From Carpediemonas membranifera (Eukaryota > Fornicata): 64,000 nt of DNA. Positions 50,501-61,700 of the stretch are shown here, one piece after another. The first letter of the stretch is position 1. Each line of letters opens with the position of its first letter. The notes under the pieces are model-generated. The model made no database searches, was not told the DNA's origin, and worked only from the letters and a program-made list of their open reading frames with translations. The translations under genes were made by a program, and so were the position numbers. The stretch spans positions 853,236 through 917,235 of the forward strand of contig JAHDYR010000064.1 in the NCBI GenBank assembly GCA_019828565.1, read 5' to 3'.

Positions 50501-51862
50501 ATGGAGGCTGTAGCGGCAATAGACGAAGATATCATGAAGCGTTGGTTGAGGAATGTTCCAACCAAATCGCGTACGAACTACAACAAGCTTCTGAAAGACG
50601 TTTTGGCCAGAATTTGTCAGAAAACCGCCACAGATATCCAGAAGGGCATCGAGATTGTCCGTAGTGACGAGCTGGTAACCCATTTGCGCCGGTACCTCGC
50701 TGAGAAGCCTCTGGGGACGCAGAAGAAGATCGTTTCGGCTGTTCAGTCTTTCCGGAACTTCGACTTGCCACACCCCGCGAAGCCGTTGTCCTGGAAAGAG
50801 GAGGAAGAGGTGTCGCCTGCATCAGTTGAGAGTCTCCCCAGCCCGTATGGCGCCATTGCCATTCTGCTCAACCAGACGGGCTGGAAGTATTCGTATCTCC
50901 AAGGTAATCTCCCCGATGCGATAGACCTTACCTCGTGCCCGAGCTGGATGGGCTTTGGTACGCTCAAATCGGGATTCCCGCAGGCCAGTGCTGTATCGGA
51001 GGCGCTCAAGGTTCAGGGGTTGACGGTTCGCATGCTTCGCTTTGCGCAGCGGATCGACGTGTCCACCGATAGGATGCAGTCTATCGGCACGCTAGAGCGC
51101 CGCGGCAGACCGCAGGAGAAGCCTCAGAAGGTCATTAAGGACAAGCGCATCAGCCTGACCGATGAGCAGTTCAGGCACCAGTTGGCGTCCAGTCACTTAA
51201 CGACCACGCGGCGCCCAACGATCCTCGATCTCAACCCGGAGATCCGAAGCTCTGCCGACCTTGTGCCGCCGACGCTCGATAACTGGCTTTACAACAAGCT
51301 CAGGATTAGGATGGTCCAGCTCCACGACCAGCGTAAGCCCGAGGGGGGCGACACGGGGGAGGATGAGTCTGACGATGAGGCGCTGTTTGACGAGACAGCT
51401 GGCGAGGCAGAGATGCCGGAGACCGCAGTGGAGGGCGAGTTTGACGATGAGGCCGGGTTGGAGATGCTGGAAGGAGAGTGGGAGGATGAGGAGAGTTCAG
51501 ACAGCGATGCCGAGGATAGCCTCGTCGACAACCTGTCATTTCTTCAGTCACAACAGGTTGAGTGTGATATGTCTGAGAGAGATACCGATGAGGGTGTCCG
51601 TAGCGGGGCCAATGGAAGTGGGCTCGCTCCGCTCTATGACTCTATGAAGACCAGGGTGCCCAGCAGACGCATTCGCCTTCGCCGCTATCACGAGAGCGAG
51701 TCAGACTTGGGCAGCAGCAGCGACAGCGAGGACGGGATGCCGAAGCTGCCCGATGAGGCCTTTCAGCACATCCGTGATGCCGGAATGACAACTGTGAGGC
51801 TGACGAGGGCCGAGTATGACGACCTGATGGAGAAGAGAGAGCAGGAAAAGCATCAGAAGTAA
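50501..51862 (+). CDS. Acidic protein with recombinase-like core-binding N-terminus, unknown function
   Basis: 453 residues from the ATG in CCCATGG; the frame is open a little upstream without ATG. Residues 1-95 (DEDIMKRWLRNVPTKSRTNYNKLLKDVLARI...IVRSDELVTHLRRYLAEKPLGTQKKIVSAVQSFRNF) have the helix spacing of the SAM-like core-binding domain of tyrosine recombinases, but no R...H-x-x-R...Y catalytic domain follows. The middle (SCPSWMGFGTLKSGFPQASAVSEAL...RMLRFAQRID, GRPQEKPQ) is unrecognised. The last third is strongly acidic. As the largest unknown protein of the element it is the best candidate for a DNA-binding or mobilisation factor. That is inference. Confidence 0.7.
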   Translation: MEAVAAIDEDIMKRWLRNVPTKSRTNYNKLLKDVLARICQKTATDIQKGIEIVRSDELVTHLRRYLAEKPLGTQKKIVSAVQSFRNFDLPHPAKPLSWKEEEEVSPASVESLPSPYGAIAILLNQTGWKYSYLQGNLPDAIDLTSCPSWMGFGTLKSGFPQASAVSEALKVQGLTVRMLRFAQRIDVSTDRMQSIGTLERRGRPQEKPQKVIKDKRISLTDEQFRHQLASSHLTTTRRPTILDLNPEIRSSADLVPPTLDNWLYNKLRIRMVQLHDQRKPEGGDTGEDESDDEALFDETAGEAEMPETAVEGEFDDEAGLEMLEGEWEDEESSDSDAEDSLVDNLSFLQSQQVECDMSERDTDEGVRSGANGSGLAPLYDSMKTRVPSRRIRLRRYHESESDLGSSSDSEDGMPKLPDEAFQHIRDAGMTTVRLTRAEYDDLMEKREQEKHQK

Positions 51863-51936
51863 AATGAACGAAGTAAATATGTCGTGGGAATGACTCAAAC
51901 ACTGACTAAGCCATCGACTTGGCGCAGCTGACCCCA

Positions 51937-52693
51937 AATTGTTCTGATTTCATTTAGTGTGCACTTTAGGGGATAGTTTCATTGCAACGCCAAAATGGCG
52001 AGTTCAGGTTGTAGCAATGATCTGATGCGCGGAACGTACTAGAAAACATTGCAATTACAACGCAAAGCAGCGAAAAGCGGAGAAATCAACATCAATAACA
52101 ACATCAACACCAAAAGAACAGTATCCCAAAGAATTGTGGGCGTTGCTGCGCCAAAGAGCAATAAATGACCACAAAGCATTCGCTTATGCACAATTAGCTG
52201 CCAGAAAGAACACTACACCGTTACTTTGGATCATTCCAGTTCGCCGGAGATGACGCAGGTCCAGAACGCTGCCTTGGAGGGCTGGTGAAGCGGTAGTGTA
52301 GCGCTTACTCGCCAAGCGGGCGATGGTCTCGACGGGACGGTTGACGGTCTCAAGGTGGCCCTGCTCTTCGACGTACCAGGCGGACATGCCGATGACGGAG
52401 CGGCGCTGACCCTGGCGGACGTTATCCTCGCCCTGGGTGAAGCTGTTCTTGCCGCAGTACACGTCGATACCGATGGTGAGGCAGGGCTGTAGCATGGAGG
52501 CCGAGAAACCATAAACTGCACGGATCCACAAACGTGGATTGGCCTGAACGACAGCGCTGATGCCCAGACAGTCAGATATACATTCATTTATTCCTGTCTC
52601 GCTCTCTTGCCTGTCGGATCGCGACGCTTGACCCACTCAAATGCCTCATCTGTGAGGTAGACAGACATGCCGCTGTCCTTATCCTTCCGAGTC
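51937..52693. repeat. 757-bp direct duplication, copy 2
   Basis: Same as 46653-47410. Flanking bases differ immediately outside both copies, and there are no TG/CA ends or target duplication. Confidence 0.93.
52184..52636 (-). CDS. Unrecognised 150-residue frame (duplicate copy 2)
   Basis: Same predicted protein as 46901-47353. Here the upstream minus-strand frame continues differently (52806-52588: CETPEWACRRMSTTRPKD... joining KDKDSGMSVYLTDEAFEWVKRR), so the duplication captured only the 3' part of that upstream reading frame. Confidence 0.4.
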   Translation of the reverse strand: MGQASRSDRQESETGINECISDCLGISAVVQANPRLWIRAVYGFSASMLQPCLTIGIDVYCGKNSFTQGEDNVRQGQRRSVIGMSAWYVEEQGHLETVNRPVETIARLASKRYTTASPALQGSVLDLRHLRRTGMIQSNGVVFFLAANCA

Positions 52694-52878
52694 GAAACCT
52701 TCTGTTTCGAAACCTTCCGAATCAAGGTTCGGCAAGGGTCTTTGGGTCTCGTTGTTGACATGCGACGGCAAGCCCACTCTGGGGTCTCGCATGAGCCCCC
52801 GCACACGATGCAATGCCCTGACAGGACAAGCGGGGGTCATTTGTATCGGCCATATCTGTCTTAAGCTGCTCCACCTGG

Positions 52879-53325
52879 CTAGGAGTCAGGTTGCGGGCCT
52901 TGATCGTACCCCCGGGTCTTGCCTGTGTCTTCGGGCCTGGGCCTCGGCTCATCCTGGTCTCTGACGTCCGAAGTCGTCATCGTTGCCTGCTCCAAAGTGG
53001 TGGGCTCCGGCTGAGACCTGACGCCTGGCAGCCTGCGCATGGTCTTACGGCCGCCGCTACGCAGCCTCTCAATATCCTTCTCAAGACTGTTGACCTTCGT
53101 CGTCAGCGCATGATGTTCACTTGTCGCGAACGAGCGACACTGGCGACTTAAGTAGCGCGATGAACGTCTTGCCTGTGTCTTCTGGCCTGGAAGAATAGCC
53201 CAAATGACCTCAGATGCAGCAAGTTCCATACATTCGATGCTTTCTGGAGTAAAATAGAAGCAAGCTGCCATAATCGCTGCAACAATCTTCCGCAAAAGGT
53301 CTCTGTCACGTGTATTATCAGCCAT
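52879..53325 (-). CDS. Small unknown protein with coiled coil
   Basis: 148 residues from MADNTRDRDLLRKIVAAIMAACFYFTPESIECMELAASEVIWAILPG. A second helical stretch (SEHHALTTKVNSLEKDIERLR) and a Pro/Glu/Arg tail follow. The first ATG of the frame is at 53427; the internal one fits the more protein-like start. No family recognised. The phrase GQKTQAR/GPKTQAR recurs in another frame about 250 bases downstream because CTTGCCTGTGTCTTC is repeated at 52919 and 53169. Confidence 0.45.
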   Translation of the reverse strand: MADNTRDRDLLRKIVAAIMAACFYFTPESIECMELAASEVIWAILPGQKTQARRSSRYLSRQCRSFATSEHHALTTKVNSLEKDIERLRSGGRKTMRRLPGVRSQPEPTTLEQATMTTSDVRDQDEPRPRPEDTGKTRGYDQGPQPDS

Positions 53326-53774
53326 CGTACTGTCACACCATTTTGAACTCATCAAATATTGAGCGTACAATATCACGTAAAGGGGGCGTTTTGGAGGAAA
53401 TGACGCACAATACCGTTGCTTTAGCACTAGTTTGATATTGAAGGTTCACTTTCAAGACTTTTTTGCGTGGTCACCTTTGGAAGGTGACAGTGCAACACCC
53501 GAAATTTTGTCTATACACGTCATATACAAGGTCTAATGCATCTTTGCCAACCACTTTTAGCGTTTGTATGTGTCAGACGATCGAGTTCTGAAGAGCGACT
53601 TTGGCCAAGTCATGCGACCTTATCCTGCACTGACGATACGAAAACCGATCATAAATATTTATTGAGACATCTGCATGCAGTATTAATGTGTCCAGAGGTG
53701 AAGCTAGGTCTATAGAGTACGCACACCAACTTTAGAACTGATCCGCGAGATTCGATCAAAATCGATCAAAGAAA
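53326..53774. other. AT-rich right arm of the large element
   Basis: No gene. It is likely promoter sequence for the small coiled-coil protein plus subterminal sequence. CGATCAAAATCGATCAAAG (53753-53771) repeats just inside the right inverted repeat. Confidence 0.55.
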
Positions 53775-53830
53775 CTGGAACCAATTCTGGAACCATTTGT
53801 TCCAGAAAAGGTACCAGAATTGACTGCATG
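53775..53830 (-). repeat. Right terminal inverted repeat, 56 bp
   Basis: Exact reverse complement of 42984-43039; similarity stops at once inside (GTTTCTTTGATC on the inner side, against AATGCCAG at the left end). Confidence 0.95.
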
Positions 53831-54722
53831 ACGTTGGGGGCGTTAGCACCATCACCGTCAGGGTCCAGCTGGTAAGGCTGGGTAGTCCCTTGCATGTTGA
53901 CCTATCAACTGGCTGGCCCGATACCCCCAAAGTCGGGATAACCCAGGTCTTACTCTTGGGGGTCCTTCGGGCCCCCGTTCTGCCTGGCACCCGCAAGGCC
54001 TTGCCCTGCACACCCGCCACCGGGGCCTTCTGCTCGGTTTCCCCCTACAGGGCTCCTCTCAGGGATATGTTCTCCATACCATTCGACCCAGTTTGCAATT
54101 TTTCAGGCACCCGCCGAAGCGGTTTCGGGCTTGGCGTTTGCCGTACCACGCAATTGGGCCAGTTATGAAACCCACCGATCATCGCTGGGTAGCTATATGA
54201 TTCACGGCTGCGTTCGGGCTCTTCCACACTTTCCGTTCCGGCATGGATCCCCTCCTCAAGGATTTGTTCCCTATAGGGCTTCTTCCTAGCTTCCGGCTGG
54301 TTCCAAGTTTTGGGTGCCGGGCCGTTCGGCGCAGCTCTGATTTGGTCCAGGTGCCGCCCAGGTGGTATTGTTGCCTTATGGTTACCCTCCTGTTTGGCTG
54401 CTGCGCCCCGATACCTCGCACGTACGTGTATACATGTGCATACGTGCCCCGCCCTATGGCTCTGGGTTATTTCTTATACGTGTGAAGAGTGTGCCGGTTC
54501 TGCCGGCTGAATGTTGTCTACGTTCCCAGTATGGGTGAGCGTTTGTGTGTTAGCGAGATTAGTGTTCGGGGTTGAGTCCCCCTTCCGCGGCTGGGTGCTA
54601 CCGGGATACGTGGGGCTTGCGTCCCCCGCTGATCCCAGGAGCGCTCCGCTTCGGTTGAGGCGGGGGGTTGGGTCCCAGTTTGACCCTGGTCCCAGAGGTC
54701 ATAGGATTCTGGGATGGTGTAC

Positions 54723-57700
54723 TTACCCATCTTTTCGGAGGTTCAGAAGGGCACGTCTGCCGTTCTGCAGTCCCTCTCTGACGGTATGGTCCTCGCTGCG
54801 GAGGAGCCAGAGCATTTCCAGGATTGCCCTTGAGTTGTACCACTCCGCCTCCTGCCCTTGCCTTAGGGCGTGGTACTGTGTGCGTAGATGCGCCTCCGCC
54901 AGGATGTCATTCCATCCTTCTGGGCGTTCTACCGCCTTGCATTGGCAGATGATGTGGCTTTTGTGTTCCCAGGGGCTGGTTGTATGCCCATTCTGAGAGG
55001 ATTTTTGGTGGTTTCCGCCGCGGTTCTGGTGACAGTGTACAGGCGAGTAAATGGTGTCACCTTCTGAGTCCAGGGTACATAGGGGGGCAACACCGCTTGA
55101 TCCTGCTCAGGAGGGCCTGGGGCTGGCCGATCGCGCTCCCAAGTATGGCTCTGCTTCTGCCACTGTTGCTGGGGGAGGGGAGTGTGTTGGATGCAGTCAT
55201 GATTACTCTCTTGACTTCCCGTCTGGTTATCATCTCACCCTTGATCATTCCTGGTTTCTTGGGTCTCTTCCCTTGCTGCATGCTGAGGATGACTTCCGGG
55301 GCTAGTACTGTTGCCACCCCTTTGTCCGTTCGGCTCCCCGGTGTGCAGTAGTTCTTCTGCTGTGAGGGTCCAGCCTCCCCTCTTTGCTCTTTCCCTGGCG
55401 GGCATCTCCTCCTGTGTGCCCTGGAGGACGCTCCGTCGCCATTGGTAGAGGCGATGTAAGACCGATCCTCTCTCCGCTGTCGCCCAGTCCAGATTCCCTA
55501 GGGGGTCGGACGGTCCGGGTCGTGCGCAGACTCATAGAGCCTCACCGCTCTCTGCCCCATATCTGCCTCCCAGCACATCCATCCCATTAGTACACGGGCG
55601 GCTCCTCCTCCCCCTGGTCCTGTGCCTGCCATTAGGCCGCGCCAGTTGTTCCAGATGGCTCTTCCCCTGGCGCTTGGCCCCAGATCTCGATCCCGAACTC
55701 GATCTTGGGCCAGAGGAATGTTCTGAGGATGGATTCCGAGGTGGCGGCCGGGGTGGATCCTTTGGTCCACCCTGCTCTCCTTGCCAGGGCTAGGTATTTC
55801 CGGGATTGTGACGTCTTCATTTTTGATGCATGCTGCCAACGGATTCTTCCCGCTGGCTAGCCAGAGTCCCAGATACCTTGCTGAGTCTGACGCCAGTGTG
55901 GGAGTTCCTTGGATGCTGACCGCTGCAGTTACGTCGGTACTTATCACCACACTTTTTGCCTGGGCTGGTCTGGAGTCCATGGGCTTCAATTACCCTGACC
56001 ACTGCGTCTGTGCCTTCTTCGGCGAGCTGCGGGGTCTCGACTGAGATGCTTGTATCATCTACAAACATTGCAATGAGGCAGTTTTTGGGCCTATCGTCCG
56101 TTGGAGGGAGGCAGGGGTCCGGGATCTCTCTATGCCGGAGGTACAGTGCCGCCTGGCTTAGCCAGTTAGCTGTGAAGAGAATGAACAGAGTGGGGGCCAC
56201 CACACATCCTTGCTTGACCCCCATGTTTGTTCTGGACCATGTGCTTGCCCCTCGTACCGAGATGTACGTTTCTGTAAGTGTATTTCGGATGGCCCTCGTC
56301 AGTCTTGGGTGTACCCCCATGAGCGTCAACTTGTTCACCAGCAGGTCCCTTGGGACCGTATCATATGCTTTTGCTATGTCAAGTAGGACGCTGGTACGGT
56401 TTCCGGACTGGTGGAGTTGGGCTAGGAGGGCTATGTGATCCACTACAGTTTTCCCTTTCATGAACCCAACTTGCTCTCTGGGGATGAACTTCTCCACCGT
56501 CGGCCTGAGGCGCCATTTCAGTATCCTCCCGTAGGCTCTGTATAGGAGGGGGTGAGGGAGATCGGTCTGTACGAGCTGGGCGTGAGCTTGTCCTTCCCAA
56601 CCTTGTGGATAGGCGACACCGCTGCATACTTCCATGTGGTTGGCATGGTCCCGCTGTCGTATACTTTCGCGAGCAGGACTGTGATTGCCTCGTACGCTGA
56701 CTCGGGGAGGTCCCTCAGACAATCTCCAATAATCCCGTCCGGGCCTCCGGCCGAGGACTTCCTTATGGACTTGACCGCCGCTGTCACTTCTTCAAGCGAT
56801 GGCGGATGGTCCTCCATGTCCGTTTCCGGCTCGGTTTCCCAGGTGGGTTCCCAGGTGGGTTCCTTCCCGGAGCTTACCTTCGCGTACTGCTCCTGGAGGG
56901 AGTCTGCAATCTCCCTCTGCCTTGCTAGAATCTTGTTTCCAGCCTTCAGCATCACCGGGAGACCGGCGTGCTGCTTCTCGTTCAGAAGCGGAACACTTGG
57001 TTTGCGAGGATCCCTTTTTGTCGTTTTGTACCCATCACGGGATCCAACCTCAACCTGCTCATTCCAGTCATGTTGGAAGGTCCTCCATGATCTGCTCAGT
57101 GCTCCGTTGAGGGACTTTTTGATATCTTTGGCGGCGGTTTTTGCTCCAGGTGGAGGCTTTTGGCCAGCCGTTCCCATACCTCACTAGGGATACGTTCCTG
57201 GTTTTCTACAGCGAATGGGTGCCTTCTGGAGGTAGCAAACCCGGTGGACAACCATTTCCTTATGAGAGTCTCCATCTCGTCCACTGGTATTTTTGCTGTC
57301 TAGTGGTGGCCACTCTTCTAGCTTGGGCCCTGTTCTCCTGGGTTTTGACCAGCCACGTATCGATCCGTGGGATTTCCAGTCTCTTTGATATCTCTGGTTT
57401 CCCTGTCGGGTTGCTATCCCAGGTGAGCTCTATGGCTTTGTGTGCCGACCCCCAGTGCCCGATTGTGGTCTTGTCTATTACCCTAACAACCGGGTTTTGG
57501 ATACCCCCTGTTACCGCTGCATAGTCTATTGTGGACGTTCGGGAGTTAGTCCCGTACGTCGGTGCAGTTGGTGCTATTGGGGTGAGGTTCCATCGCTGGA
57601 GGGTCATCGCAGTTGCTTGCCTGAGTTTCCCTGGCCTCCTGTTCCAGTCCCCGATGATGATGATGTCACACCCCTCATAGTTCGCGACGGTTTTGCTCTA

Positions 57701-58103
57701 GCATCCGGTCGAACTCCTCAATCTCGGGTCGTGCACATCCACTATCGGGAGCGTAGATATTGATGACTGCCGTGGCCCTCGATGCTTTGAGGATGCTTAC
57801 TTGGATTCGTGGGTTCGTCCCGTCGGACACGCCTACGTCCCATTCCGCTTTGGAGTGCGGGCTAATCAGTGTGGCCAGTCCCTTTGTGGGTCGCTTGCGC
57901 GTTGCCTCTAATGGCTTGACCTCTCCTGCACAGGCGTACTGGAGATCTACCCAGCAAGGGATGGTGGTATTACCGTACCGCTTGGTTTCCTGGAGGAGGA
58001 TCGCATCAGTCCTTATCCTCTTGCGGATGGATAAAGCTATGGATCCGCTGTAATCGTTTGCGCCCGCTAGGTGCCCTTCGCTGTTTAGCGATATTATTCT
58101 CAT
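54723..58103 (-). pseudogene. LINE copy 2 ORF2, frameshifted
   Basis: Same domain order as copy 1. Endonuclease: MRIISLNSEGHLAGAN, LLQETKRYG, INIYAPDSG. RT: SSAGGPDGI, VLLDIAKAYDTV, GVKQGCVVAP and FVDD, followed by the Cys-rich C-terminus. Its breaks differ from copy 1: for example near 57692 (LEQNRREL), 57320, 57165, 56550 (SLTPSYTEP instead of SLTPLLYRA), 55940 and 55060. Since the breaks are mostly one-base changes in homopolymers, either decay or sequencing error is possible. Confidence 0.88.
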
Positions 58104-58117
58104 TCAGGTTGTTCTGA

Positions 58118-58128
58118 CATAAACTGCG
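58118..58128 (-). promoter_or_regulatory. CGCAGTTTATG motif before LINE copy 2 ORF2
   Basis: Same position as in copy 1, 15 bases before the ORF2 ATG. Confidence 0.35.
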
Positions 58129-58732
58129 GGAGTTACCCTGCGCGCACTAATCTGCTCTTTGTAGACATTCCCTTTTTGGGCGTACCTTTTGGTGGGTTGC
58201 TGAGGCCTCTAACCGAGCAGTCGTTTCCTTTTGGGCAGGCTTGTGCCTGTATTCCCTTAGTTCCCGGCCTAGGGCATACCATTCCCTTTCACAGTCGGGG
58301 CCTCACGATGCTTGTCGGCATTGCTGCCGGTCTCCGCTTAGCTTCCTTCCTCGCCGCATGGCAGGACCATTACCTAACGAGCTTAGGTGGGAGCGACAGT
58401 GGTTGTTGCCCCTCCCAAGGCTGGAGTTACAGCCTGCCGGACAGGCAGGGCTCTTTTACCTTTTGGTAACCCTGCCCCCGGCCCTGTGGGGGCACAGGGG
58501 GTTTGTTGAAAAAGAATGTGTTGCATTTTTGCTCCCGCCGGAATGGTTCGCCGGTGTCCATTTGGACTTTAAGGCCCTACTAGTCACAGCCTGGCCATAC
58601 TTGCTGGTTCATATATACACTTTTTAGCTCAGACTTATATCACACTACCCTCTCCACCTCTTACTTATGATTGTTTCTACTCTCCTTCCCTTCTCCTCGC
58701 CTCTCTTCCTTCTCAGGTCAGACCTGAAGTTA

Positions 58733-61700
58733 TCCATCTTGGCTGCTAGGGTGAAGCTGAGGGGCTTCGTTGGTCGCCGAGAGTCGGGCCGCGCGGCTGA
58801 GTAAGTCCTCGTTCTCTTCGGTTAGAGACGAGCACTTCTCCGTTGTCTTCCTGAGGTCCTTCCGCATCTCGTCCAACGCAGCTTGGGCTGCTCTCCGGGC
58901 TTCCCGTTCTTCCTCCAGCTCCTGGCTTTTTGGCCTTGAGCTCGTTGATGGTTCTGGCTGCAGCTTCTTCCAGCTGTTGTCTGACCTCTGCTTCTCGCCG
59001 GGCCATGGCTTGGTCCAGCAGGGCCGCTATGCCTCTGCCCAGGTCGGTGTCCTCCTGTCGTGCTCTTTTTGGGCTGCAGGTCCTCTTGGTCCACCTGTCT
59101 GACCTGGCGGGTCTTGGCTGATGGGTTGGGGGGTATGGGGGGGCACAGCTCTTAGTTGGAGGGGGCCCGGGCTCTGTTCGCTCTGTCCTGCTACTTTGCG
59201 GTTGTTCAGTGACAATTTGCCCGCGTGGAGGGGCCATATAGGCCCCCTATGCCGCCATTCGGCAGGTAGACCTCCGTCCTCCCTGTGGAGCATCTTGGCG
59301 AGTTCAGTAGCCCTTCGTCTCACCTTTGTTCGAAGCGCCTGCTTCCTCTCGGTCCTCAGTCTGTTCTTGGCGTTAGTGCTGGCGCCTTCCGGGAAAAACA
59401 CAGTTCAGCGTGTCCCATGGCTTCCCCCTTTTGGGTGTTCCACGCCTGAGCCCGCCAGGGCGAGTTTGCCTATCCAGGAGGCGCTCCTCAAGGTGCCCAC
59501 TCGCCTCTTTCCCTCTTTCTGCTGGTTCATCCGTGATACCCCCAGTCCCGGGGAGGAACGAGGGAGGAAGTTGATGGAGCCTGTCTCCGGGTCGACACAC
59601 ATGTTGGCCAGGAGTTCTCGATCGTCGGCTGGGACCTCCGTGAAGTAGTTGAAGATCTTCTTCCTGGCTTCTCTGCCCATGTGGCCTCCAGCTATGTCGA
59701 ATTTGTGGACGGGCATCAAAGACGCCGCTTGGGATAGGGTCATCGTTTTTGGTGTCGCTGACGTCTAGAGTAAGCATCTTTTTCCGCGTCTATTTCCGTG
59801 GGCTCCCCCTCAGGTTCGCCCAAGGGAAACCGTCTTGGACAGCGTGGCGGCGCCCGTTCCACTCCGAGTGGATTTCCAGGAGGATGGGTCGCGCTGGTTC
59901 GCCTACTCTCGCGAGCGATTCTGGGTTTCCGATGATCACGGCTGTTCCTTCCAGGGCTCTGGTGATACCCTTTCCGGAGCTGAAATCGTTTTCCTCCCAG
60001 TTGGTCATGATAATCTGGCCCCGTTTGGGGTTCTTGGTGCCAAAGAGGTTGACTTGTTGGGACAATGGGGTTAGGCGACCGGCCGCCACGGTGCCGAGGC
60101 CGTGTCTGGCGTTGACTTTTGGTCGCCAGGTCCTTGTATTCATCATGGTACGGCGACTCCCTGCCCATGAGCATGCTTCCTAGGGCTGTGAGGTGGGCTT
60201 CTACCTGCCCCCAGTCCCAGCCTGGGTTGTCTCTCATCCAGAACGCTGTTGCTAGTCTGGCGTAGAATATGGGAGACATCTGCTAGGAGCGCAGTGGCAG
60301 TGGTGGGAGTGCGTGCTTGTGATAGGGGCACACCAATTTTGCCTCCGGGCGCTGTTGGTACCTTCTGGTCCAGGTCCGGCCCAGTTCGGACTGGGGTCGG
60401 GAGGGAGGCCGGTGAGGCTCTTCTCCCCACTATTGGGGTAGAACCAGGTCAGCGTGTCGAGGATGTTGGGGAAGATCGTGTTGAGGTCAGTTTCATCCAT
60501 GAGGCGTAAGCTTAGCCAGGTGCGGAGGTTCCCGTCTGGGACGAACTTCTCACTGGTCAGGATGCTTCTCTCAGCCTCGACTCCCCTTAGCCACGATGTG
60601 GACGTGGGTCTTCTGTGGCCCCCGAGTCGTCTTCCAGTCTCTTCAGCTCTGTAGCCATCTCGGTGCACCATCGCTTGGCGTGGGGAAGTCTGCTTCGTAT
60701 CCCTTGGGGGCTTTGCCCGTGGTGACGTCGACAAACGTAGCTGGTGGGCAGCCATGGATGTAGTGCGTGGCCCACAGACATTGGTCCAGGGCATCCCACT
60801 GTGATGTCTTCCCCAAGCATCCCGTGCATGTAGTAGAGGATTTGCTCGTTAGCTGGGTCGAAAATCAGTGCCGCCCCTTCGCAAATGATGGCCTCGTCTC
60901 CTTGGTTGGATCTGGCTCTTCCTTCCTCAAAGTCCACCATAGCGATCAACTGCCTGGTGGTGTTGGCTCGTTGGGTGATATTGGAACGAGGCGGGCTAGC
61001 TCCCATGCTGGGCCCGCATGTGCCCTTGTTTGGCGTGGTGGGTGTGTCATCAGGGGCCGGAAGTCCTGCTGCCGCTCGGGCCCAGGGGGTTTCTTCTTCG
61101 TTAGTACCCAGGGCTCCATGAGATGCCCCCGTCCCGTACAGGCTCTATAACTTGGGTCTGCCCGTTGTGAGCCAGTAGTTAGTGATGTTGCGCGTCAGAA
61201 AGGAGGCAGACACCAGTTCGCGGGCAATCCTCGCGGGTGGGGGAGCCAGAGACGCCTGGTCTTATCCCATGCCGACCAGAGTTCGGGGAAGCCGGGGACT
61301 GACCACCGTTGGATGGGGTCTCTGACCTCCTCCCTCAGGTCTGCCTCTGCTGCCGAAGGCTCTTCTTCCAGGGGTGGGGGTGGGAAGACTGGCCTCATCA
61401 CACCCTCGGTTCTGCTGTAGATGAGGATCTCCTCGACGGGGCCCTGGGTCCAAAATCTGGATGGGCGTGCCGTCTGGTCTGCGGGAAACCTCCCTCCGGG
61501 GGAGTGAGGGGCGTGGTAGCCTTGCCCTTTGGCTAGTTCCCGGCCTAGATCGGCCCAGAGCTTCTTGTTTTTCGCGTCCTGAGTGAGGGGAGCCCTCTGG
61601 CTGCAGCTCCCGCGGAGATGGCGTGTCCGGCGGCATGGAGGAGCCACATTGCAGCCTCCATCCCGTACTTGGTCTGGATGCCGTTGCCTGAGATCGAAAG

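Larger units (their letters stand above)
42984..53830. mobile_element. Large DNA element, 10,847 bp, with 56-bp TIRs and 2-bp target duplication
   Basis: It begins CATGCAGTCAATTCTGG and ends with the reverse complement; the 56-bp ends are identical. It interrupts LINE copy 2 between ...GATACTAC and ACGTTGGGG. The empty site, GATACTACGTTGGGG, is in LINE copy 1, so AC is duplicated (42982-42983 and 53831-53832). Contents: AT-rich left arm, GGCGCC satellite, foldbacks, minisatellite, 757-bp duplication, OTU protease gene, acidic protein gene and a small coiled-coil gene. No DDE, Rep/helicase, YR-catalytic, PolB or HUH motif was recognised. Two-base duplications occur in Tc1/mariner (TA), ISL2EU and some CACTA families, but the ends do not match what I know of those. 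Confidence 0.93.

Noticed and set aside
46653-52693. 757-bp direct repeats as LTRs of a retrotransposon
   Set aside because: No TG...CA termini, no target duplication, no primer site or polypurine tract, and no RT or integrase between them.
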